A stretch of DNA of 13,416 nt from contig JALRHN010000044.1 of the NCBI GenBank assembly GCA_023259575.1, forward strand, positions 1-13,416. The letters are read 5' to 3'. Shown here piece by piece: positions 1-6,742 of this stretch. The notes below the pieces were generated by a model, which saw only the letters and a list, made by a program, of their open reading frames with translations, ran no database searches and had not been told where the DNA came from. Both the position numbers and the translations under genes were made by a program. Source of the DNA: Candidatus Kapaibacterium sp. (GTDB taxonomy: Bacteria > Bacteroidota > Ignavibacteria > Kapaibacteriales > UBA961). Position 1 is the first letter of the stretch. Each line of letters begins with the position of its first letter.

Positions 1-493
1 TATTACTCCTTCGATAGAACGATATGTAGAGAAAAATGATCTAGATCTTTCATTTTTTATGAAAAACTGGAATGATATAGAATTTGCAATTATGACAAGA
101 TTTTTTTCGGATGAAGAAGAATCTATATTATTTGATTCTATTCATAATGGTATAGCAGAGAATATCAAAAAACTAGAACAATTTGTTGAAGGAATTGATA
201 AGAATCTTATTGGCAGTGTAGCAGCTGCTGAACATGCCATTGAAAAACAAATTGATATTATTAGAAAAAAGATAGTCTCTGCTAAAAAGAAGCAACATGA
301 ATTGCTATTTCAAAAAGGGAAGGAGACTATGAATTGGATATATCCAAAAGGCAAGCATCAGGAAAGAGTAATAAGTAGTATCAGTTTTGAGAATAAAATA
401 GGAAGTAAAGCGCTTATCTCTGCTATTATGGATATAGCATCTCAAAAACCAGATCAACAGTATAAAGTAGTATTAAAACCCAATGATTTTTAA
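1..493 (+). CDS. bshC: BshC-like bacillithiol biosynthesis protein, C-terminal part (5' end outside window)
   Basis: The frame is open from the left edge of the window, so this is the 3' end of a longer gene; the ATG at 59 is internal. About 163 residues are visible. They look like the C-terminal part of BshC, the putative cysteine-adding enzyme that finishes bacillithiol (the glucosaminyl-malate-cysteine thiol) in the cytosol. Visible support is a long helical, Lys/Glu-rich stretch typical of the BshC coiled coil. It is followed by a 'YPKGKHQERVISS' segment that matches the family's conserved 'fP.g.lQER' region, and then a helix of the 'yGpeli..l' type. The usual BshC length is about 530 residues, so more than two thirds is missing here. 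It converges on the polyprenyl synthase gene with only 3 bases between the stop codons and no visible terminator. The catalytic Rossmann-like part lies outside the window, so the call rests on the C-terminal region alone. Confidence 0.72.
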   Translation, partial: ITPSIERYVEKNDLDLSFFMKNWNDIEFAIMTRFFSDEEESILFDSIHNGIAENIKKLEQFVEGIDKNLIGSVAAAEHAIEKQIDIIRKKIVSAKKKQHELLFQKGKETMNWIYPKGKHQERVISSISFENKIGSKALISAIMDIASQKPDQQYKVVLKPNDF

Positions 494-496
494 TAT

Positions 497-1471
497 TTAA
501 GATTTACGTTCTATAACAAATCGGGCAAATGTTTTAAGAGCTTGTTTATATGGAGATTCTTCAAATTGATCTAAGATCGATAAAGCTTCTGCGATTAATT
601 CTTCAGATTTTAATTGGGCATAATCTATACCATGATGGTTTCTTACAAATTCCATGATGGAAATGATATCTTTATTCTCCAACTTACCCCTTTTTATCAG
701 TGATATAATCTCTTTAGAAGTTTTTTTATCAGCATTATTAAGTGCATGAATAAGAGGCAAAGTGATTTTTCTTTCTTTTAAATCATTGCCATAAGGTTTC
801 CCAATAAGATTAGTTCGGCTAACATAATCGAGTAAATCATCGCGAATCTGAAATGCAAGACCCATCAATTCCCCAAATCGAGCCATAGATGTACATATTT
901 CTTCATTATCACTTGCGCTTCTTGCACCAATTTCACAACAAGTTGATAAAAGTGATGCTGTTTTATCACTGATAATTTTGAAATATGTGGCTTCATCAAT
1001 ATTAAGCTGACGACTTTTTTGCATTTGCAATAATTCGCCTTCACTCATTCTTTTTACTGCAATACTTGTAGATTTTAAGAAACTAAATTCATCTCTTTCT
1101 ACAGCAATTAAAAGTCCTTTCGATAAAAGAAAATCTCCAACTAATACAGAAGCCTTATTTTTCCAAATAGCATTAACTGATGGAAATCCTCTGCGAGTAT
1201 TTGCTTCATCTACAACATCATCATGAACAAGTGTTGCAGTATGCAAAAGCTCTACCATCGATGCCCCTGTAAAAGTCCTAGGATTTACTCCACCACTTAT
1301 TTCTGCTGCCAAAAAAACCAATGTTGGACGAACTTTCTTTCCCCTTTGGCGAAGTATATATCGAATAACTAAATCCAAAAGCGGTACTTTGCTGCGCATT
1401 TGCTCCCTAAAATATGGGTGAAATGCATCTAAATGATGTTGAACAGGTTTGCTAATTTCGCTTATAGACAT
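497..1471 (-). CDS. long-chain all-trans polyprenyl diphosphate synthase (IspB/HepT type)
   Basis: This 324-residue enzyme condenses isopentenyl diphosphate units onto an allylic diphosphate, making the prenyl tail of a respiratory quinone (probably menaquinone). It belongs to the class I trans-prenyltransferase fold, all alpha, cytosolic. Visible landmarks are GKKVRP at residues 44-49, the first aspartate-rich motif DDVVD at 84-88 followed by the RRG loop at 93-95, and the second aspartate-rich motif DDLLD at 211-215. After these comes GKPYGNDLKERKITLPL at 224-240. The residues just before the first motif (TATLVH, small Ala/Thr at the chain-length positions) resemble E. coli IspB, so a long chain (about C35-C45) is likelier than farnesyl or geranylgeranyl; exact length cannot be read. 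Length is normal for the family. It lies 35 bases downstream of tatC on the same strand and is probably cotranscribed with it. The start is ATG at 1471 with no clear Shine-Dalgarno. Confidence 0.93.
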   Translation of the reverse strand: MSISEISKPVQHHLDAFHPYFREQMRSKVPLLDLVIRYILRQRGKKVRPTLVFLAAEISGGVNPRTFTGASMVELLHTATLVHDDVVDEANTRRGFPSVNAIWKNKASVLVGDFLLSKGLLIAVERDEFSFLKSTSIAVKRMSEGELLQMQKSRQLNIDEATYFKIISDKTASLLSTCCEIGARSASDNEEICTSMARFGELMGLAFQIRDDLLDYVSRTNLIGKPYGNDLKERKITLPLIHALNNADKKTSKEIISLIKRGKLENKDIISIMEFVRNHHGIDYAQLKSEELIAEALSILDQFEESPYKQALKTFARFVIERKS

Positions 1472-1506
1472 AGTATGTGTGTATTGTATTCAAAAAGTAT
1501 GAAACC

Positions 1507-2253
1507 TTAGATGTCGTTTTTTTTAGGCTTTATTGCAAAAACAGTTACCAAAATACTTATTTCATAAAGTATATAAAGTGGGGCTGCAAATACCAATTGG
1601 CTTATTGGATCTGTACTTGGTGTTAAAGCTGCTGCTATAACAAGAATTGCAATAATAGAGTGCCTTCGATACTTTCTTAATATTTGAGGAGATAAAATAC
1701 CAATGCTGGAAAGGATATATGCGATCATTGGTAATTCAAAAATAAGTCCGGCAGATAATAATGTTGTAGTGATAAAACTGAAATACTCAGTAACATCAAT
1801 GCTGTTTTTGATAAATTGAGACCCAAAACTAGCCGAAAAGGATAGCATTACAGGTATCATTATAAAATAAGAGAATACTACACCAGATAAGAAGCAAATA
1901 GAAGTAAAAAAAGTGATTTTCCCTGCCCATGATCTTTCTTTTTCATATAAACCAGGTGCAATAAATTTCCATAATTGATATAAAGAAAATGGCATTGATA
2001 TAATAATTCCAGCCATTATTATTACTTTAAAGTACAAAAATGCTTGCCCAAATGGACGTAAATTTTGTAATTCCATATTAACAGTAGCTGCTGGCCTTAG
2101 TAAAATCCAATCCATCAACTCATTAACATAAATACCACAAATGATACAGCCAATAATCAATCCAATTACTGCCCAGAAAATTCTTTTTCTTAATTCATCT
2201 AAATGATCAAAAAAACTCATTTCGACCTGATTTTCGGTCGTATCATTATTCAT
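1507..2253 (-). CDS. tatC: Sec-independent protein translocase subunit TatC
   Basis: TatC is the inner-membrane receptor of the twin-arginine pathway. It binds RR signal peptides of folded proteins and recruits TatA/TatB-type subunits. The 248-residue protein has the diagnostic N-terminus (SFFDHLDELRKRI, residues 13-25) and six hydrophobic segments. It carries the family signature PFSLYQLWKFIAPGLYEKER (88-107), whose Glu106 matches the signal-peptide-binding Glu103 of E. coli. Glu173 in the 'LIFELP' segment matches E. coli Glu170, and the conserved TPSTDPISQL motif is at 211-220. Met12 is a possible alternative start that would leave the canonical 'M-S-F-F-D-H-L' N-terminus; the ATG at 2253 gives a short polar leader of 11 residues. 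No tatA/tatB gene is adjacent, so the partners must be elsewhere. It heads a two-gene unit with the prenyl synthase, a plausible pairing as both serve the respiratory membrane, though no functional link is proven. Confidence 0.96.
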   Translation of the reverse strand: MNNDTTENQVEMSFFDHLDELRKRIFWAVIGLIIGCIICGIYVNELMDWILLRPAATVNMELQNLRPFGQAFLYFKVIIMAGIIISMPFSLYQLWKFIAPGLYEKERSWAGKITFFTSICFLSGVVFSYFIMIPVMLSFSASFGSQFIKNSIDVTEYFSFITTTLLSAGLIFELPMIAYILSSIGILSPQILRKYRRHSIIAILVIAAALTPSTDPISQLVFAAPLYILYEISILVTVFAIKPKKNDI

Positions 2254-2380
2254 AAAAACAATGTATAAGTAATAAAAGAGATTATGCGTTCATTCAATAC
2301 AATCAACAAAATTGTTGGATTAATGAATCGATCAAATCAAGGATAATTTTGAATATTCAAAACCACAATAAAACACAGAA

Positions 2381-2411
2381 CAAAGTTAACATAATCCCAA
2401 GTGAATGCCAA
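2381..2411 (-). promoter_or_regulatory. candidate Bacteroidetes-type promoter for tatC
   Basis: On the minus strand a TAACTTTG (2388-2381) fits the Bacteroidetes -7 consensus TAnnTTTG. A TTG (2411-2409) lies 20 bases upstream, in the expected -33 spacing. It would give a leader of about 125 bases before tatC. The -33 element matches only in its last three bases, so this is a moderate call from motif matching alone. Confidence 0.35.
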
Positions 2412-2484
2412 CGAAAGTACATTCTTATACTATTGTAATGTGAAAGCAACAATTTTGGATGTCCTTTTGTCATATCCTTCAAAT

Positions 2485-2555
2485 ACCGCATAAAATAGTG
2501 CTTTGTAGGCATATGCAATAAGTAATAAAAAGTAAGTTTTAAGTATTTATGCGGT
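2485..2555. repeat. 10-bp perfect inverted repeat with 51-bp spacer
   Basis: ACCGCATAAA at 2485-2494 is exactly repeated in inverted orientation as TTTATGCGGT at 2546-2555. The GC-rich core (ACCGC/GCGGT) stands out in otherwise AT-rich sequence. The 51-bp spacing is about five helical turns, compatible with two same-face protein sites, or with a long hairpin. Function unknown. Confidence 0.5.
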
Positions 2556-2666
2556 TAGTAAGACAAGTCATTTTGTAGAAACCTCATAAAATCATGTAAT
2601 TACAAAGTATGCCAAAAAAACAAGAAATATATTTTAAAAAAATAAAATATTCTTCTTGCATTCTTA

Positions 2667-2690
2667 GTGCAAAATTCTCCATTTTTGCAC
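2667..2690. repeat. 8-bp inverted repeat (GTGCAAAA / TTTTGCAC) upstream of dnaA
   Basis: GTGCAAAA at 2667-2674 and TTTTGCAC at 2683-2690 form a perfect 8-bp stem with an 8-base loop. A third TTTTGCA copy follows at 2696-2702. No U-tract follows, so it is not a typical terminator. It could be a protein-binding site cluster. Confidence 0.45.
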
Positions 2691-2843
2691 CCCGGTTTTG
2701 CAGGGCTTAAGAAATAAAGTTCATATGTATTATGTACATGTTAAAATCTGAACTAATATTTTTTACTTTACTGATTCCCCTCAGTATGTGCAATATTCAG
2801 GTATGAGATACGGCAATTCCCCTTGCTTATCTTAGATGTATCC

Positions 2844-2863
2844 AAACATTATTCATAATGTTT
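2844..2863. promoter_or_regulatory. 20-bp operator-like palindrome upstream of dnaA
   Basis: AAACATTAT at 2844-2852 is followed, after two bases, by its exact reverse complement ATAATGTTT (2855-2863). The short spacer and full symmetry are what a dimeric repressor or regulator site looks like. It lies about 165 bases before the dnaA start. A one-mismatch DnaA box (TTATTCATA, 2849-2857) is embedded in it. No regulator can be named. Confidence 0.4.
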
Positions 2864-3010
2864 AAATCTGGTTTGAGAATAATCAAATCTTCTAATAATT
2901 AAGACTCAATACGCAATAATTGCAGGATTCTTTGTGTGCCTATTTTTATAATCAGAATATAAAATTTGAATGTAAGTATAAAGTACACTAGATGAATGTT
3001 ATGCCATTTT

Positions 3011-3019
3011 GGAAAGGAG
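3011..3019 (+). promoter_or_regulatory. ribosome binding site that sets the dnaA start
   Basis: GGAAAGGAG, with an AGGAG core, ends 7 bases before the TTG at 3027. This is ideal spacing and much stronger than the sites of neighbouring genes. It argues for TTG 3027 over the in-frame TTG at 3009, which would itself overlap the site. Confidence 0.75.
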
Positions 3020-3026
3020 TATCCTC

Positions 3027-4565
3027 TTGGCAAGAAAACGAGATACCATAGTTCTGTTTCCGTCTGCATCTTCTGATTCGGCTAATCAGCGTTCAGTTAT
3101 TGAAAAAACTGCTGAGCAACAATTACATATATCAAATCCGCAGAATATAGATATATCCTCTGGCGATGCTTCATTTCTTTGGAATCAGGTTTGCACTATC
3201 ATCAAAGATAATGTGTCTTCGCAGGTTTATAAAACTTGGTTTGAACTAATTAAACCTCTCTCTTGGTCTGATTTGTTGTTAACAGTAGAGGTTCCCAGTC
3301 AATTTTTTGTAGAATGGTTAGAGGAGCACTATAATGATTTACTTAGAAAATCACTTAATCATGTAGCTGGTGAAAACTCACAATTACAATATGAGGTAGT
3401 AGTTCGCAAGGGTGATTCTTCATTAGAAGATAGAACTATTCGTTTACCAGCCTTTAAGAATACCCCAGCATCGGCAACTCAACCTGCATTACCATTCAGT
3501 GGAAATACTCATGCTGTAGTTTCTGATTCACATGAATTTTTATCTTCTTTGAATCAGCGATATGTTTTTGAGAATTTTATTCGTGGTGAAAGCAATCAAT
3601 TAGCGGCATCTGCAGCTTATGCAGTTGCAGAGAATCCTGGTAAAACAAGATTTAATCCATTGTTTATTTATGGTGGTACTGGTTTAGGGAAAACCCATAT
3701 TGCCCAAGCAATAGGAAATCACTTATTACAAAAGAATCCATCAGCAAAGGTTTTATATACAAATAGTGAACGATTTACTATAGAATATGTGCAAGCAATT
3801 CAGAATAATAAAGTAAATGAGTTTACCAATTTTTATCGAAGTATTGATGTATTAATTATAGATGATATTCAATTTTTGGGTGGTAAAGAAAAGACACAAG
3901 ATCATTTCTTCCATACTTTTAATGCTTTACATCAAGCTGGTAAACAACTTGTTTTAACAAGTGATAAACCACCAAAAGATTTGCTTGATTTAGATGCAAG
4001 ATTGATATCTAGATTTCAATGGGGATTGACAGCTGATATTCAAGCTCCTGATTTTGAAATGCGTATGGCAATTATTCAAAAGAAATCTCAGGATGAAGGA
4101 TTTGAAATTCCAAGTGATGTTGCAGAATATATTGCTAGAAATATAACTGGTAATGTACGTGAATTAGAAGGCACGCTTATTAAATTGATGGCTAAGATTT
4201 CTTTGGATAGCAGAGAAATAGGACTAGATCTAGCTAAAGAAGTAGTTAGAGGAATAGCAGGAATATCTAAACAGCAATTATCGATTCATGAAATAGCATT
4301 AGAAGTAGCATCATATTATCAGGTACCTGTAGAATTACTATCTGGAAAAACTAGAAAACATGAAATTGTGATTGCCCGCCAGATGTCTATGTATTTGGCA
4401 AAGAGTCTCATTGGAACATCATTAAAGGGAATAGGATTGCATTTTGGTGGAAGAGACCATACAACAGTATTGCATTCTTGCCAAACAATTGATAATTATC
4501 TATGTCATGATGTAAAAGTACGGGCAGCTTTGGATGTTTTAAAGAAGTCTTTAACTCATCGTTAA
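3027..4565 (+). CDS. dnaA: chromosomal replication initiator protein DnaA (TTG start, extended N-terminus)
   Basis: DnaA binds the origin, forms an ATP-dependent filament, opens the duplex and loads the replicative helicase. From TTG 3027 the protein is 512 residues. Domain I (helicase/partner binding) begins near residue 49 with 'FLWNQV...YKTWFELIKPLSW', followed by a variable linker. Domain III AAA+ has Walker A GGTGLGKT (216-223), Walker B VLIIDDIQF (275-283), sensor 1 LTSDKPP (310-316), the arginine-finger segment RLISRF and sensor 2 GNVRELEG (375-382). Domain IV ends with the DNA-binding signature GGRDHTTVLHS (about 474-484). Unusually, about 48 residues precede domain I, and no in-frame ATG, GTG or TTG occurs between 3030 and domain I to give a shorter form. 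An in-frame stop at 2979 limits upstream extension. dnaN is not next door: the gene stands alone, ending in a strong hairpin before convergent smpB. Confidence 0.97.
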   Translation: MARKRDTIVLFPSASSDSANQRSVIEKTAEQQLHISNPQNIDISSGDASFLWNQVCTIIKDNVSSQVYKTWFELIKPLSWSDLLLTVEVPSQFFVEWLEEHYNDLLRKSLNHVAGENSQLQYEVVVRKGDSSLEDRTIRLPAFKNTPASATQPALPFSGNTHAVVSDSHEFLSSLNQRYVFENFIRGESNQLAASAAYAVAENPGKTRFNPLFIYGGTGLGKTHIAQAIGNHLLQKNPSAKVLYTNSERFTIEYVQAIQNNKVNEFTNFYRSIDVLIIDDIQFLGGKEKTQDHFFHTFNALHQAGKQLVLTSDKPPKDLLDLDARLISRFQWGLTADIQAPDFEMRMAIIQKKSQDEGFEIPSDVAEYIARNITGNVRELEGTLIKLMAKISLDSREIGLDLAKEVVRGIAGISKQQLSIHEIALEVASYYQVPVELLSGKTRKHEIVIARQMSMYLAKSLIGTSLKGIGLHFGGRDHTTVLHSCQTIDNYLCHDVKVRAALDVLKKSLTHR

Positions 4566-4589
4566 TGTGAAAATTCTTATTAAACTATG

Positions 4590-4628
4590 AAAGGCTGACC
4601 ATTAATAATGATCAGCCTTTTTTTATTC
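4590..4628 (+). terminator. intrinsic terminator of dnaA, shared with convergent smpB
   Basis: A 9-bp stem AAAGGCTGA (4590-4598) pairs with TCAGCCTTT (4612-4620). The inner sequence can fold further (CATT/AATG) after one mismatch. The stem runs into a T-tract (4618-4624) ideal for plus-strand termination of dnaA. It lies just past the smpB stop (4623), so it can also end the minus-strand transcript, though with a weaker T-tract. Confidence 0.9.
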
Positions 4629-5093
4629 TTCACCTCGACGTATTTCTCTTTCTATATCTTTTCTTTTGCTGTCTTCTCTTTTATCGTGTAATTTTTTACC
4701 TCTTACAACTGCTAACTCTACTTTTACATAGGGTCCTAGAAAATATAGAGACAATGCAACTATCGTTAGGCCCTTTTCATGAATTGCTTGTTTTAAGCGT
4801 TCTAATTCTTTTTTATGTAATAATAATTTTCTGGTTCTTCTGGGTTCATGATTTTCTCTATTACCAAAATCATATGGGCTAATATGTGCACCAAGAAGAT
4901 AAAGAGTATCATCATTTTTTGAAGGAAAGGCAGCATAACTATCTTGAAGATTGCATTGATTTTGTCTTAATGCCTTTACTTCGGTTCCAGTAAGCATAAT
5001 ACCAGCTTCTAGGGTATAAATTACCTCATAATCATGTCTAGCTTTTTTATTTTGAGCTATTATTTTTTTTGTTCTTTGTGGTGATTCTGCCAT
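4623..5093 (-). CDS. smpB: SsrA-binding protein SmpB
   Basis: SmpB binds tmRNA (SsrA) and delivers it to stalled ribosomes for trans-translation, releasing them and tagging the incomplete protein. The 156-residue size is normal. Family landmarks are the N-terminal NKKARHDY (15-22), GIMLTGTEVKALR (31-43), the 'SYA' turn after it, and the C-terminal GPYVKVELAVVRGKKLHDKRED (in 120-141). A basic, helical tail rich in Lys/Arg (to 156) inserts into the mRNA channel. It is 27 bases downstream of the RNA methyltransferase on the same strand and is likely cotranscribed. The tmRNA gene itself is not in this window. The start ATG at 5093 gives the standard N-terminus. Confidence 0.97.
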   Translation of the reverse strand: MAESPQRTKKIIAQNKKARHDYEVIYTLEAGIMLTGTEVKALRQNQCNLQDSYAAFPSKNDDTLYLLGAHISPYDFGNRENHEPRRTRKLLLHKKELERLKQAIHEKGLTIVALSLYFLGPYVKVELAVVRGKKLHDKREDSKRKDIEREIRRGEE

Positions 5094-5120
5094 AAAACTA
5101 TGTGATAATTAAACGATACT

Positions 5121-5906
5121 TCATTGTGAAGTTAGTAGAGAAAAATGATAGAGTGCTATTCCAGATGCAATACCTACATTTAGTGATTCTGCTTGACCAT
5201 GCCCTGGAATATGAATGTTTGTTGTGATACAGGATTGAACATCTTCAGAAATACCATGAGCTTCGCTTCCAAGAATAAGGCCCCATTGATGTGCCAGATG
5301 AGTAATTGATGATAAAGAATGAGCTTTTTCTAAAGTCATGCCATATAATTCTAATGAATCGTTTTTTTCTTTTAAAGCATTAAGATATACTTCAAGATGT
5401 GATGTAGTTATAAAACTAGAACGAAAAACTGAGCCCATAGATGCTCTTAATACTTTAGGATTATATGGGTCAGCAGTAGTGCCACCAAGGACAAAAGTAT
5501 GTATACCAAACCAATCTGCAGTGCGAATAATTGTTCCTAAATTTCCAGGGTCTGCAATAGAGTCTAAAGCAAGAAAGCAATCAGTTGGTGTTTGACTATT
5601 GGTTTCAACTTTATTGATAATGCATAAAATTCCTTGAGGATTTTGAGTATTTGATATGCGCTCAAATACTGCTTCACCAACTGTAAATACATTGATTCCA
5701 TGATGATATAAAGTTGCAGCTACAGATAAAACTTCTTCATTTGGATTTTGAACCATTACAGCATATTCTATATCCATAGAGTTTTTTAATGCTTCCAAAC
5801 ATAATTTTTTTCCTTCGGCAATAAATCTACCTTGAATTTCCCTTTCTTTTTTTTCTGATAAAGCTTTAATCAAAGCAATTTCAGATTTTGGTAAAAACTC
5901 TGTCAT
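5121..5906 (-). CDS. SpoU/TrmH-family (SPOUT) RNA 2'-O-methyltransferase
   Basis: This 261-residue enzyme transfers a methyl group from S-adenosylmethionine to a ribose 2'-hydroxyl in rRNA or tRNA. The N-terminal part (about 1-100) is the substrate-binding L30e-like domain, with 'GRFIAEGKKLCLEAL' (26-40) and 'ISNTQNPQGIL' (84-93), typical of RlmB/TsnR-like members. The C-terminal SPOUT domain has all three motifs. Motif 1 is DPGNLGTIIRTA (119-130), with the conserved Asn and Arg; motif 2 is LGSEAHGIS (212-220); motif 3 is IPGHGQAESLNVGIASGIALY (233-253), forming the trefoil knot. The target nucleotide cannot be read from sequence, so RlmB or another 23S rRNA 2'-O-methyltransferase are all possible. 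It is first in a two-gene unit with smpB and has a good promoter candidate at 5945-5975. Confidence 0.92.
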   Translation of the reverse strand: MTEFLPKSEIALIKALSEKKEREIQGRFIAEGKKLCLEALKNSMDIEYAVMVQNPNEEVLSVAATLYHHGINVFTVGEAVFERISNTQNPQGILCIINKVETNSQTPTDCFLALDSIADPGNLGTIIRTADWFGIHTFVLGGTTADPYNPKVLRASMGSVFRSSFITTSHLEVYLNALKEKNDSLELYGMTLEKAHSLSSITHLAHQWGLILGSEAHGISEDVQSCITTNIHIPGHGQAESLNVGIASGIALYHFSLLTSQ

Positions 5907-5944
5907 GATAACCCAAATAATGTAAAAAGGAATATAGATATAAG

Positions 5945-5975
5945 CAAATTTACGTGGACATCGGTCACATTCAAA
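5945..5975 (-). promoter_or_regulatory. Bacteroidetes-type promoter for the RNA methyltransferase-smpB unit
   Basis: Read on the minus strand, TTTG (5975-5972) is followed after 19 bases by TAAATTTG (5952-5945). This is a full match to the Bacteroidetes primary sigma consensus (TTTG at -33, TAnnTTTG at -7) with correct spacing. Transcription would begin roughly 30 bases before the ATG at 5906. It is the best promoter match in the window. Confidence 0.55.
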
Positions 5976-6022
5976 ATTTAGTTCATAATTAGTATAAATG
6001 TTGGCTTTTTACTAAAAAAACC

Positions 6023-6051
6023 TTGACATTATATTGTTTAGTAAGTATTGA
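6023..6051 (+). promoter_or_regulatory. weak candidate promoter for hrcA
   Basis: A perfect TTGACA (6023-6028) is followed after 17 bases by TATTGA (6046-6051), which matches the -10 consensus at only three of six positions. No TAnnTTTG element with a -33 partner was found here. The region between 5907 and 6122 contains no CIRCE repeat, the usual HrcA operator. Confidence 0.25.
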
Positions 6052-6121
6052 TTTACGAATTTGCATCGGGCTTTAATAAAGGATTATTTACCTAGCCATT
6101 TCTTATCTATTATTGTGTTGT

Positions 6122-6742
6122 ATGTCTATCAATTATTCATTCAGAAAGCATAATGACCGTGAGCTAACGGACCGAGAAAAGTTTATTCTTAGGTCTATCG
6201 TTCAGGCATATATTCTTACAGCTTCACCGGTTGGATCTAGATTTCTGTCTAAATATGTAGAAGAATGCAAATTGAGTCCAGCAACGATAAGAAATGTAAT
6301 GGCTGATTTAGAAGATATGGAGTTTATTAGTCATCCACATACATCTGCTGGAAGAGTTCCTACTGATAAAGGGTATAGATTATATGTAGATTCATTGATG
6401 AATATTGAGCATATCTCTGAATCTGAGCAAACAGTGGTGGATAAACATTTAATAGCACATCCATATGAAGGAGCCTTAAAAGATGCTTCAAGGATATTGG
6501 GCTCTTTATCACATTATTTGGCTATTGTAGAATTACCGAATCTTGCTGATATTATAGTAAGGCAAATTCAATTGATGCCATTATCTTCGCAAAGATTATT
6601 GGTTGTAGTAGAATTAGACTCAAAGCTAGTAAGAACAGTTACATTAGAAACGGATATAGATATTCAATCAGCACCTTTGGACATAGTTTCTACGTTTATC
6701 AATAGTAAAATTAGTGGTAAAGTTTACGATATATTCGAATGA
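6122..6742 (+). CDS. hrcA: heat-inducible transcription repressor HrcA, N-terminal fragment
   Basis: HrcA represses chaperone genes (groESL, dnaK operons) by binding CIRCE operators. These 206 residues are its N-terminal winged-helix domain and the first part of the dimerisation/inserted region. Diagnostic segments are LTDREKFILRSIVQAYI, SPVGSRFLSKY, LSPATIRNVMADLEDMEFI, and HPHTSAGRVPTDKGYRLYVD. The frame ends at TGA 6740-6742, in the middle of the family's usual length (about 340-350 residues). The rest is encoded in another frame starting at ATG 6739 (ATGA overlap). I prefer ATG 6122; a TTG at 6113 in the same frame is possible, and neither has a clear Shine-Dalgarno. The DNA-binding half is complete, so a truncated protein might still fold, but HrcA needs its C-terminal part for dimerisation. 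This is a frameshift mutation, an assembly error, or a translationally coupled split gene. Confidence 0.88.
   Translation: MSINYSFRKHNDRELTDREKFILRSIVQAYILTASPVGSRFLSKYVEECKLSPATIRNVMADLEDMEFISHPHTSAGRVPTDKGYRLYVDSLMNIEHISESEQTVVDKHLIAHPYEGALKDASRILGSLSHYLAIVELPNLADIIVRQIQLMPLSSQRLLVVVELDSKLVRTVTLETDIDIQSAPLDIVSTFINSKISGKVYDIFE

Larger units (their letters stand above)
2254..3008. other. 755-bp non-coding region between divergent tatC and dnaA; possible regulatory or origin region
   Basis: No convincing coding frame is present on either strand, and I see no tRNA or recognisable small RNA. The region holds the tatC promoter candidate, three inverted repeats (2485-2555, 2667-2690, 2844-2863), and an A/T-only-like run at about 2614-2652 that could unwind easily. 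A TATAAT hexamer sits at 2947-2952, about 75 bases before the dnaA start, but has no good -35 partner. Its position next to dnaA invites the idea of oriC or of DnaA autoregulation. However, I found no perfect DnaA box (TTATNCACA) on either strand. The best matches are TTATTCATA at 2246-2254 and at 2849-2857, each one base off the consensus, the second lying inside the palindrome. The origin assignment is therefore only a possibility. Confidence 0.35.

Noticed and set aside
2254..3008. A confident oriC call next to dnaA
   Set aside because: No perfect DnaA box was found on either strand, so the region is reported only as a possible origin or control region.
3009..3026. TTG at 3009 as the dnaA start
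   Set aside because: It overlaps the strong ribosome site at 3011-3019, which is ideally spaced for TTG 3027 instead.
5151..5159. GAGTGCTAT, resembling one half of a CIRCE operator
   Set aside because: It lies inside the coding end of the RNA methyltransferase, and no TTAGCACTC half-site is present 9 bases upstream.
5338..5595. Plus-strand open frame of 85 codons
   Set aside because: It is antisense to the conserved SPOUT domain of the methyltransferase, and its product has no recognisable feature.
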